A stretch of DNA of 13,228 nt. Origin: Bacteroidota bacterium (GTDB lineage: Bacteria; Bacteroidota; Bacteroidia; Chitinophagales; Chitinophagaceae). Each line of letters starts with the position of its first letter. Position 1 is the stretch's first letter. The stretch is taken from contig JAEZDC010000103.1 of the NCBI GenBank assembly GCA_023429825.1, forward strand, positions 1 through 13,228. The letters run 5' to 3'. The notes below the pieces were generated by a model. The model ran no database searches. It saw only the letters and a program-made list of their open reading frames with translations, and was not told the DNA's origin. Below are positions 7,254 to 13,228 of this stretch, in pieces. The translations under genes were made by a program, and so were the position numbers.

Positions 7254-9833
7254 ATGAACATGATCTGGCATCAGCAGGAAATTCAGGGAGTATTTACAAG
7301 TCTTAGTTCATCGGATAAAGGACTTACATCTTCTGCAGTACAACAAAAACTGGAAGAGTTCGGCTACAATGTTCTTCCGGAGAAGAAGAAGAAATCGATA
7401 TTAATTCTTTTTCTCAGCCAGTTCAAAGACTTTATGATACTTGTACTTATCGTAGCTGCAATTATTTCCGGTGTAGCGGGTGATCTTACTGATGCGATCA
7501 TTATTGTTGTCATCGTTCTTCTGAATGCCATAGTAGGGTTTATACAGGAATATAGAGCTGAAAAAGCAATGGAAGCTTTGAAAAAAATGGCTACTGCAAA
7601 ATCAAGAGTGATCAGGGATGGAAAGACAACCGAGATATTGTCTACCGAGCTTGTTCCCGGAGATGTGGTAGTGTTAGAGGCTGGTGCTGTTGTACCTGCT
7701 GACCTCAGGCTTTTTGATGTGCATAGCCTGAAAGTTGAAGAAGCCTCTTTAACAGGAGAATCTGTGCCTGTTGATAAGAATAATCATCCATTACCACAGG
7801 CTGATATTCCATTGGGTGATAGAGTGAATATGGCTTACAAAAGCACCATCGTTACTAATGGCAGAGGTAAAGGTGTAGTGATTGGTACCGGTAGTAATAC
7901 AGAGATCGGGAACATCGCCAAACTGTTACAAGAGGAAGAAAACATCACACCATTACAAAAACGCATGAATGATTTTGGGAAGAAGCTTTCCGTGATCATA
8001 CTCATTATTTGTGCTGTTTTATTTGGTGTTGGCTACTTGCGGGGAGAAGAGCCTTTAAAGATGTTACTGGTTGCTATCTCGCTTGCAGTTGCTGCGATAC
8101 CCGAAGCTTTACCTGCGTTGATAACTGTTGCATTAGCGAAAGGTGCTAAGAGATTAGTGCAGCAGAACGTATTAATTAGAAAACTGCCTGCAGTGGAAAC
8201 CCTGGGCTCTGTTACATATATCTGCTCTGATAAAACCGGGACGCTTACGCAAAACAAAATGACGGTTGTTGAAGTAAAAGAAGCAGATAATAGCAACAGG
8301 CTTCATGAAGAGTTGACATTTCTTGAAGTGGCAATGGCATTGAATAACGATGTAAAACGTTCTGCAGAAGAAAACTTCGTAGGTGATCCTACTGAAATTG
8401 CTCTGGTTGAATATGTATTGAAGAACAGGAATGAAGATGAATATAAAAACCTTCGTAAGCAGTACAAACGAGTTGGAGAACTTCCTTTCGATTCAGACAG
8501 GAAGATCATGACAACAGCTCATGAATACGGAGATAAGTTCCTGGTGATCTCAAAAGGAGCAACAGAGTCGATCAGTCCGTTACTTTCAGAAAATAACACA
8601 TCGTTCGCACAGGAGCAAACACACCTGATGGCTGCAGAAGGGATGAGAGTCCTGGCATTTGGGTATAGGATACTGGATGCACTTCCTGAGCCTTTTGCCA
8701 ACGAAAATGTAGAGACGCAATTGCTGTATGCAGGATTAGTAGGAATGATAGATCCGCCGAGAGAAGAAGCAAAAGCTGCGATCGACGAATGCAAAACTGC
8801 AGGGATAAAACCAGTGATGATAACCGGCGATCATAAAGAAACTGCCGCAGCTATTGCAAGAGAGCTTGGGATACTTTCTAAAGATGATCTGGCGTTAACA
8901 GGAACAGAGCTGGGTAAATTATCGGCTGAAGAGTTAGATGAAAGAGTGGAAAATATCCGCGTATATGCAAGGGTTTCACCGGAGCAGAAATTGAATATCG
9001 TGAAATCACTTCAACGCAAAGAAAATTTTGTTGCGATGACAGGTGATGGTGTGAATGATGCGCCTTCGCTAAAGACTTCCAACATCGGTATTGCAATGGG
9101 CATTACCGGAACTGATGTGAGCAAAGAATCTGCACACATGATATTGCTCGATGACAACTTTGCAACAATAGTAAAAGCTGTAAGAGAGGGAAGGAGGATA
9201 TTCGATAACATCCGCAAGTTTGTTAAATACATCATGACGTGTAACGGCGCTGAGATTCTCACCATCTTTATCGCTCCTTTGGTAGGGTTACCTATTCCGC
9301 TTTTACCTATTCATATTCTCTGGATCAATCTTGTTACAGATGGATTGCCTGGTCTTGCTTTATCAGCAGAGAAGGCAGACAGTAACATTATGCAAAGACC
9401 ACCACGTAAAACGAATGAAAGTCTATTTGCACAGGGCATAGGGCAGCACATCATATGGGTGGGCATGTTCATGGCAGCGATCACACTTGGTACACAGGCG
9501 TGGAGTATTCATTCACAAAACAGTCATTGGCAAACAATGGTGTTTACGGTTCTTTCATTTGCGCAGTTGGCACATGTGATGGGCATAAGAAGTGATTGGG
9601 AGTTTATTCATGAAAAAGGTTTCTTCACCAATAAACCTTTGATCTTCGCAGTCTTGCTTACGTGTGTCTTGCAACTTGGCGTCATCTATCTTCCATTTGC
9701 TAATGAGGTATTTCATACAGAGCCATTATCTGTAACAGAATTGCTGGCATGCATCGGCATTGCATCTACGGTGTTTATAGCGGTGGAAATTGAAAAATCG
9801 GTGAAGAGAAAAAAGCACAGCAAATTACGCTAA
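7254..9833 (+). CDS. Cation-transporting P-type ATPase, Ca2+ (type IIA) group
   Basis: An 859-residue inner-membrane pump that most likely exports Ca2+ using ATP. N-terminal cation-ATPase domain about 1-75; M1-M2 about 48-98; actuator domain with TGES at 167-170; M3-M4 about 245-295 with the ion-binding PEALP (283-287, Glu284); phosphorylation motif DKTGTLT with Asp326; nucleotide-binding KGATE at 434-438; hinge TGDGVNDAP at 596-604; C-terminal membrane helices to 845. By position against SERCA, Glu284 (E309), Asn664 and Glu667 (N768, E771), Asn692 (N796), Thr695 and Asp696 (T799, D800) are all kept, which supports Ca2+ over Na+/K+ or H+; the M8 Glu (E908) appears as Gln771. No autoregulatory or targeting extensions. 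The start fits the family (IWHQQEIQGVFTSLSSS). It stands alone, divergent from ung; no clear promoter is seen, though TGATT-TTT-AATCA (7205-7217) lies ahead. Confidence 0.93.
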   Translation: MNMIWHQQEIQGVFTSLSSSDKGLTSSAVQQKLEEFGYNVLPEKKKKSILILFLSQFKDFMILVLIVAAIISGVAGDLTDAIIIVVIVLLNAIVGFIQEYRAEKAMEALKKMATAKSRVIRDGKTTEILSTELVPGDVVVLEAGAVVPADLRLFDVHSLKVEEASLTGESVPVDKNNHPLPQADIPLGDRVNMAYKSTIVTNGRGKGVVIGTGSNTEIGNIAKLLQEEENITPLQKRMNDFGKKLSVIILIICAVLFGVGYLRGEEPLKMLLVAISLAVAAIPEALPALITVALAKGAKRLVQQNVLIRKLPAVETLGSVTYICSDKTGTLTQNKMTVVEVKEADNSNRLHEELTFLEVAMALNNDVKRSAEENFVGDPTEIALVEYVLKNRNEDEYKNLRKQYKRVGELPFDSDRKIMTTAHEYGDKFLVISKGATESISPLLSENNTSFAQEQTHLMAAEGMRVLAFGYRILDALPEPFANENVETQLLYAGLVGMIDPPREEAKAAIDECKTAGIKPVMITGDHKETAAAIARELGILSKDDLALTGTELGKLSAEELDERVENIRVYARVSPEQKLNIVKSLQRKENFVAMTGDGVNDAPSLKTSNIGIAMGITGTDVSKESAHMILLDDNFATIVKAVREGRRIFDNIRKFVKYIMTCNGAEILTIFIAPLVGLPIPLLPIHILWINLVTDGLPGLALSAEKADSNIMQRPPRKTNESLFAQGIGQHIIWVGMFMAAITLGTQAWSIHSQNSHWQTMVFTVLSFAQLAHVMGIRSDWEFIHEKGFFTNKPLIFAVLLTCVLQLGVIYLPFANEVFHTEPLSVTELLACIGIASTVFIAVEIEKSVKRKKHSKLR

Positions 9834-10356
9834 AATTGAACGGCAAATTCCCAGTGATAATATACACAATAATCGCCGGAATTTTCATGATGAGAATAAT
9901 CATGCACGATGACTTCCCATCGTACAGATTGGCTTTACCACCATATTATCTTTACTATGTGTTTTTCAATCACCCGGACCTTTAAAAGGTGTTGAAAAAG
10001 CTTCCGAAAAGATCTCTTTGATGAACTGGTGCTACAACAGATTACCCGGGAACGCATATTAAATGCTCCGGTATGAAATGCTTTATTATGAAGCGAATCA
10101 GAATCTGCTGCATTCCAGGAGGAAGGATAGAGGTTAAGAAAATGGAGTATGCGGTTGAGGATAAGGAGGTCGTTTAAAGAAGGTGTACCTAAGACTGCTG
10201 TTTTGATCTAGGCTTAGCGCTTCCTGAGAAGCGGATTGACAAAGGAGAGATAAAACGGGAGACAAAGTACAGGATGTATCTTCTGAAACGGAAGCCTTTG
10301 TGATAAACCGCCATCAATATAGCTGTTTGACTGCAAGCCAGCTAAGACTGGTTACG
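9834..10356. other. Gene-poor stretch with possible coding remnants
   Basis: No intact gene is recognised. On the minus strand a 34-codon frame (9833-9934) ends with a stop at 9830-9832 that overlaps the ATPase stop; its product has protein-like composition (RWEVIVHDYSHHE near the middle, YYHWEFAVQF at the end) but has an in-frame stop upstream and no ATG. On the plus strand short open pieces occur (for example FDELVLQQITRERILNAPV around 10016-10072, then a shifted YEMLYYEANQNLLHS). This pattern suits a decayed gene, but each piece is short enough to be chance. The stretch ends in a strong terminator at 10357, so something reading rightward probably stops there: the ATPase transcript or an unannotated RNA. 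Confidence 0.4.
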
Positions 10357-10388
10357 AAATAAACCCTGCAGAAATGCAGGGTTTATTT
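10357..10388. terminator. Perfect 14-bp hairpin with GAAA tetraloop, probably bidirectional terminator
   Basis: AAATAAACCCTGCA (10357-10370), loop GAAA (10371-10374), TGCAGGGTTTATTT (10375-10388). The stem is perfect, closed by a GNRA tetraloop, with GC core and A/T flanks on both sides, so it can work in either direction although pure T runs are short. Confidence 0.7.
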
Positions 10389-10426
10389 ATGATCGTAATA
10401 GAAGTAAACATCAGGTGTGTTTTTCA

Positions 10427-10458
10427 TTTGCTGTGAAAGGCTTTTTTCCTTTATTTTG
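10427..10458 (+). promoter_or_regulatory. Promoter of tRNA-Arg
   Basis: TTTG (10427-10430) is followed after 20 bp by TTATTTTG (10451-10458), close to TTTG-n19/20-TAnnTTTG of the Bacteroidota main sigma factor. Transcription would begin near 10465, giving a leader of about 60 nt with two small stems, CTCTT/AAGAG (10463-10475) and a 7-bp stem at 10504-10520 that ends 8 nt before the mature tRNA. Confidence 0.55.
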
Positions 10459-10528
10459 CCACCTCTTAAAAAGAGATGAGCTGTTAACAGAGATCATAGA
10501 GCATCCCGGCTTAGTCGGGAAGGTCAAA

Positions 10529-10605
10529 GGTCCGGTAGCTCAGCTGGATAGAGCAACTGCCTTCTAAGCAGTAGGTCTCAGGTTCGAATCCTGACCGGAT
10601 CACCA
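10529..10605 (+). tRNA. tRNA-Arg (anticodon UCU)
   Basis: Seventy-seven bases fold as a standard cloverleaf. Acceptor GGTCCGG pairs with CCGGATC (one G-U pair); D arm GCTC...GAGC; anticodon stem CTGC/GCAG with loop CTTCTAA, anticodon TCT at 10563-10565, reading AGA and AGG; T arm CTCAGGTTCGAATCCTGA... with the invariant GTTCGAATC. Discriminator A (10602) and CCA (10603-10605) are encoded. It is a single tRNA gene with its own promoter and terminator. Confidence 0.97.
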
Positions 10606-10606
10606 G

Positions 10607-10634
10607 AAGCAAAGTCGAAAGGCTTTGCTTTTTT
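10607..10634 (+). terminator. Terminator of tRNA-Arg
   Basis: AAGCAAAG (10607-10614) pairs with CTTTGCTT (10623-10630); inside, T-G and C-G pairs close a GAAA tetraloop (10617-10620). The 3' arm runs into four more T. It begins 2 nt after the encoded CCA. Confidence 0.85.
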
Positions 10635-10666
10635 GTTTTACCAGCTCAATAATGTACTGGTTGTAC

Positions 10667-10686
10667 AAGTGTGCGACGCAACGAAG
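10667..10686 (+). repeat. 20-bp dispersed repeat, copy 2
   Basis: Identical to 2573-2592 over AAGTGTGCGACGCAACGAAG, in the same orientation relative to the next gene and again intergenic, here 90 bp before the GH15 start. Flanks differ from copy 1 apart from a short TTG just ahead (GGTTG here, CGTTG there). Confidence 0.75.
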
Positions 10687-10747
10687 CTTAATTGTTATCC
10701 TACAGCTAAGTACATAAAATTTAATCTTCACTTTGGTAAAGTAATTG

Positions 10748-10772
10748 ATAGTGAATTGAAAACATTCACTAT
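10748..10772. promoter_or_regulatory. 9-bp inverted repeat just before the GH15 start
   Basis: ATAGTGAAT (10748-10756), spacer TGAAAAC, ATTCACTAT (10764-10772): perfect arms ending 3 nt before the ATG at 10776. A weak -7 candidate TCACTTTG (10728-10735) would put the repeat in the mRNA leader. It may be an operator for a sugar-responsive repressor or a leader hairpin that hides the start codon; the sequence alone does not decide. Confidence 0.5.
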
Positions 10773-10775
10773 TTC

Positions 10776-12554
10776 ATGGCAAGACATACCTACGATTCAG
10801 GACTTATAGGAAATTGCGCCTACATCGCTCATGTTCATAAAAACACCAATATTAGCTGGCTTTGCTGGCCACAATTCGACAGTTCATTTGTTTTTGGTGG
10901 CTTGCTGGACGAGGAAAAGGGAGGCGAGTTCTCTGTTTTACCCCAAGGAGATTTTACCACAACCCAGTATTATCGTGAGAATACAAACGTATTATGTACA
11001 GAAGTTACCACAACTGAAGGTAGTTACCGTATTACCGATTTTGCACCTCGCTTCTACCAGTTTGATAGAATTTTTAAGCCGCTAATGCTTGTGCGGAAGA
11101 TCGAACCATTGGAAGGAACCGTAAGAATAAAGGTTAAATGTGAGCCCGTTTGGGAATATGGCCAGGTGAAACTACATCCGCACAGGGGAAGCAACCATAT
11201 TGAATGGGATGTATTTCCTGAAAAAATGCGATTGACAACAAACGTTGCGCTCAGCTATTTATACGAACAACAGGCTTTTGTTTTAAGCGAAACCAAATAC
11301 CTGGTGCTCACTTTTGGTAAACCGCTCGAAGCACCATTGGTTACAACTGCAGAACATTTCTTAATGCAAACGATCGATTACTGGAGAACATGGATCAAGC
11401 GCTCGACAATTACAAGATTCAAACAGGATTACGTGATCCGTTCGGCGTTAGCATTAAAGATCCATCAGTATGAAGATACGGGAGCGATCATCGCCGCAAG
11501 CACTACCAGCTTACCCGAGCATCCTGGCAGCGGTAGAAATTGGGACTACCGTTATTGTTGGTTGCGGGATACATATTACGTGCTCACTACACTTAATCAC
11601 ATTGGTCATTTTGAAGAGTTGGAGTCGTACTTCAATTATATCACAGATATTTCTTTCTCCGAATCGCAGCGGTACCAACCATTGTATAGTATTACCGGTA
11701 AGAAAGATCTTGTTGAATATACGGTTGATCTGAAAGGATATAAAGGCAATCAACCCGTGCGTGTGGGTAACCAGGCATCGGAACATATTCAAAATGATAT
11801 TTATGGACAGGTACTTGTTTCACTACTGCCATTATACAGCGATCATCGTTTGATATTTTCTGAAAGAAAAGATTCTGCACGATGGATTGAATATGTGCTG
11901 AAAAAGATAGAATTCACCATCGATGAAAAAGATGCAGGTATATGGGAGTTCAGGCACATGGCCAACAGGCATTGCTATAGTAATCTGTTTCAATGGGCAG
12001 GATGTACTGCGGCGGCGAAGATGGCAAGAATGATCAAAGATGAAAAGCTGGAGCAAAGGGCTTTGACACTACAGGCGAAAGCTGCTCAACATATTGAGGA
12101 CTGTTACGATCCTGAAAGAAAGGTCTATACCACCGGAGTAGGAGTGCCACACCTGGATGCAAGTACGTTGCAGTTGATCATGATGCATTATCTCGATCCT
12201 AATTCTCAAAGAGCAAGAGATCATCTCATCGGGCTGGAAAAAGAATTAAAAACGCCAAATGGATTATTTTACCGCTATATACACCAGGATGATTTCGGAA
12301 AACCGAAGGCAACATTCCTGATATGTGCATTCTGGTACGTAGAGGCGCTGGCAAGTGTAGGAAGGATCGATGAAGCAATAAAAGAGTTTGAGAATTTGAT
12401 GAAATACTCAAATCACCTGATGTTGTTCAGTGAAGATATCGATGAAACGGATGGCAGCATGTGGGGCAACTTCCCGCAGGCTTACAGTCATGTGGGTTTG
12501 ATGAACGCAGCTTATAGGATATCTATGAAACTGGACAAGCCCATTTTTTTATAA
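10776..12554 (+). CDS. Glycoside hydrolase family 15 protein (glucoamylase/trehalase-like)
   Basis: A 592-residue enzyme without a signal peptide, so cytoplasmic. An N-terminal beta-sandwich (about 1-205) of the trehalase-like type begins with the typical DSGLIGNCAYIAHV ... ISWLCWPQFDSSFVFGGLLD. The (alpha/alpha)6 catalytic barrel (about 215-585) carries the signature GSGRNWDYRYCWLRD (251-265), the proposed general acid Glu391 in DAGIWEFR, the FLICAFWYVEALA helix (514-526) and the end motif LFSEDID...GNFPQAYSHVGLMNAA (550-579), with Glu553 as the likely general base. GH15 enzymes hydrolyse alpha-glucosidic ends with inversion; bacterial members of this architecture include glucoamylases, glucodextranases and the GH15 trehalases, and the substrate cannot be settled here. 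It is monocistronic, between the tRNA terminator and its own terminator. Length is typical. Confidence 0.92.
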   Translation: MARHTYDSGLIGNCAYIAHVHKNTNISWLCWPQFDSSFVFGGLLDEEKGGEFSVLPQGDFTTTQYYRENTNVLCTEVTTTEGSYRITDFAPRFYQFDRIFKPLMLVRKIEPLEGTVRIKVKCEPVWEYGQVKLHPHRGSNHIEWDVFPEKMRLTTNVALSYLYEQQAFVLSETKYLVLTFGKPLEAPLVTTAEHFLMQTIDYWRTWIKRSTITRFKQDYVIRSALALKIHQYEDTGAIIAASTTSLPEHPGSGRNWDYRYCWLRDTYYVLTTLNHIGHFEELESYFNYITDISFSESQRYQPLYSITGKKDLVEYTVDLKGYKGNQPVRVGNQASEHIQNDIYGQVLVSLLPLYSDHRLIFSERKDSARWIEYVLKKIEFTIDEKDAGIWEFRHMANRHCYSNLFQWAGCTAAAKMARMIKDEKLEQRALTLQAKAAQHIEDCYDPERKVYTTGVGVPHLDASTLQLIMMHYLDPNSQRARDHLIGLEKELKTPNGLFYRYIHQDDFGKPKATFLICAFWYVEALASVGRIDEAIKEFENLMKYSNHLMLFSEDIDETDGSMWGNFPQAYSHVGLMNAAYRISMKLDKPIFL

Positions 12555-12596
12555 CTACGTTGCCACATTAAATAGGCGCCGGGTCGGAATATAATT

Positions 12597-12621
12597 AGCA
12601 ACCATCATTGGTTGCTTTTTT
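12597..12621 (+). terminator. Rho-independent terminator after the GH15 gene
   Basis: AGCAACCA (12597-12604), loop TCAT, TGGTTGCT (12609-12616), followed by a run of T to 12621. Perfect 8-bp stem 42 nt after the stop codon. Confidence 0.88.
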
Positions 12622-13148
12622 ATTGTATGTCTGCATCTTCTGAAGTTTAACTGCAGGTTGCAAGGCTTTAAAATACTGTGTCTTCAATCAGGTACGCCCC
12701 CTTATTGTCGCCATGAACAGTGATGGATATCCCATATATAACCCGCTTTTAAGCCGTAGATATCCCGCCTTTATAATAGGGCGGGACAAGTGCGGGATAA
12801 AGTTGTTTTAAGTGTAATTGACAGTGGTAGTAGTATGCGGTTGAGGTCATATCTTCAAACGATGCAGTCCCTCAAACAGTGGTTGCGCGGTGAATTTTGG
12901 CAGGGAGTACCCAATCATTAATGGCAGTAAAAAGGGGCAGACATTCAGGTTTGTCCCCATAGCTCTTGTAAGGTGGAAAAGAGAGAGACTGGTACAGCAC
13001 AGGCGGCATAAGAAAGACTATAGACGGATGATGATTATGAAAAGAAATACAGTGCGGAAGAACTGGAGCTGATTAGGGCGATTGGGCTTTACAAGTGCGC
13101 ACAATCACATTGCCACCGTAATAGCTATTATACGATAAGATAAATTTA
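12622..13148. other. Gene-poor stretch before the FKBP gene
   Basis: No gene recognised. It holds a hairpin at 12763-12786 and a 15-base match (12832-12846) to 10146-10160. Plus-strand frames include a 60-codon one from a GTG/ATG-poor start near 12890 that is strongly basic with no family likeness, and a piece with protein-like composition (EKKYSAEELELIRAIG, about 13040-13085) that has a stop shortly upstream. Minus-strand frames of up to about 67 codons are also open. Nothing singles out one of them, so the stretch is best read as intergenic, perhaps with decayed genes. No terminator for the leftward FKBP gene was found. Confidence 0.4.
12763..12786. other. Hairpin TCCCGCC / GGCGGGA
   Basis: TCCCGCC (12763-12769) and GGCGGGA (12780-12786) form a perfect 7-bp stem over a 10-nt AT-rich loop; a second GCGGGAT (12792-12798) offers an alternative partner for ATCCCGC (12762-12768). 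No T run follows, so not an obvious terminator. Confidence 0.45.
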
Positions 13149-13228
13149 CTAAGAAAATGAGATTAGTTCTACATCGAAGATCAAAGTGCTGTTGGGGCCG
13201 ATATGTGCACCTGTTTGCCTTTCACCAT
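13149..13228 (-). CDS. FKBP-type peptidyl-prolyl cis-trans isomerase, C-terminal fragment
   Basis: On the minus strand the frame entering from the right edge reads (Y)GERQTGAHIGPNSTLIFDVELISFS and stops at 13149-13151. This is the end of an FKBP domain: the Y-G-E-R turn, then I-G/P-P-N-S/A-T-L-I/V-F-D/E-V-E-L of the last strands. FKBPs speed proline isomerisation during protein folding. Only 25 residues plus part of a codon are present; the catalytic pocket residues and any signal peptide lie outside the window. The domain call rests on a short but highly characteristic segment. Confidence 0.82.
   Translation of the reverse strand, partial: GERQTGAHIGPNSTLIFDVELISFS

Noticed and set aside
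12763..12798. Riboswitch or structured RNA from the CCCGCC/GGCGGG repeats
   Set aside because: Only a simple hairpin with an alternative partner is visible; no known riboswitch core is recognised.
12945..13064. Minus-strand open frames in the gap before the FKBP gene, some with protein-like composition
   Set aside because: Several frames on both strands look alike in quality, so none can be chosen without a homology search.
12890..13072. 60-codon plus-strand frame with a GTG start
   Set aside because: Strongly basic, no family likeness, no promoter, and overlapped by equally open minus-strand frames; likely chance.

Overview
The window looks like an ordinary housekeeping stretch of chromosome from a Bacteroidota bacterium, most likely Chitinophagaceae-like. 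This rests on the Bacteroidota form of LptD, a head-GIN protein, promoters of the TTTG / TAnnTTTG kind, a lack of clear Shine-Dalgarno sequences, and an AT-rich base composition. No phage, plasmid, CRISPR or defence genes are visible. I found no convincing new system; the points worth a second look are small genes, control sites, repeats and two gene-poor stretches.

Layout. (1) 1-2558 (+) is the outer-membrane LPS translocon protein LptD, cut off at its 5' end by the window edge. (2) 2559-3470 holds a 20-bp dispersed repeat, an ECF-type promoter candidate, a secreted head-GIN (DUF2807) protein and its terminator. (3) 3525-5489 (+) holds an MFS exporter, a MarR-family regulator with its own promoter and palindromic operator candidates, and a 59-residue membrane-anchored small protein 9 nt behind marR. 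(4) 5486-7143 (-) is ung, plsC and a CsbD-like stress protein on one strand; the csbD stop codon overlaps that of the small protein. (5) 7254-9833 (+) is a P-type ATPase of the Ca2+ (IIA) group, divergent from ung. (6) 9834-10528 is about 700 bp without a clear gene, holding a possible decayed minus-strand gene tail, a perfect 14-bp hairpin terminator and a tRNA promoter. (7) 10529-10605 is tRNA-Arg(UCU) with encoded CCA and its own terminator. (8) 10776-12554 (+) is a cytoplasmic GH15 family glucoamylase/trehalase-like enzyme, with a 9-bp inverted repeat ending 3 nt before its start codon. (9) 12555-13148 is about 600 bp with only a terminator and a hairpin. (10) 13149-13228 (-) is the C-terminal end of an FKBP-type peptidyl-prolyl isomerase that runs off the right edge.

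How they work together. LptD and PlsC serve envelope lipid assembly; the MFS/MarR/small-protein cluster looks like a drug- or metabolite-efflux module; Ung is DNA repair; CsbD and head-GIN proteins are often stress-linked; the Ca2+ ATPase keeps ions in balance; GH15 trims alpha-glucans or trehalose. These are independent housekeeping functions rather than one pathway.
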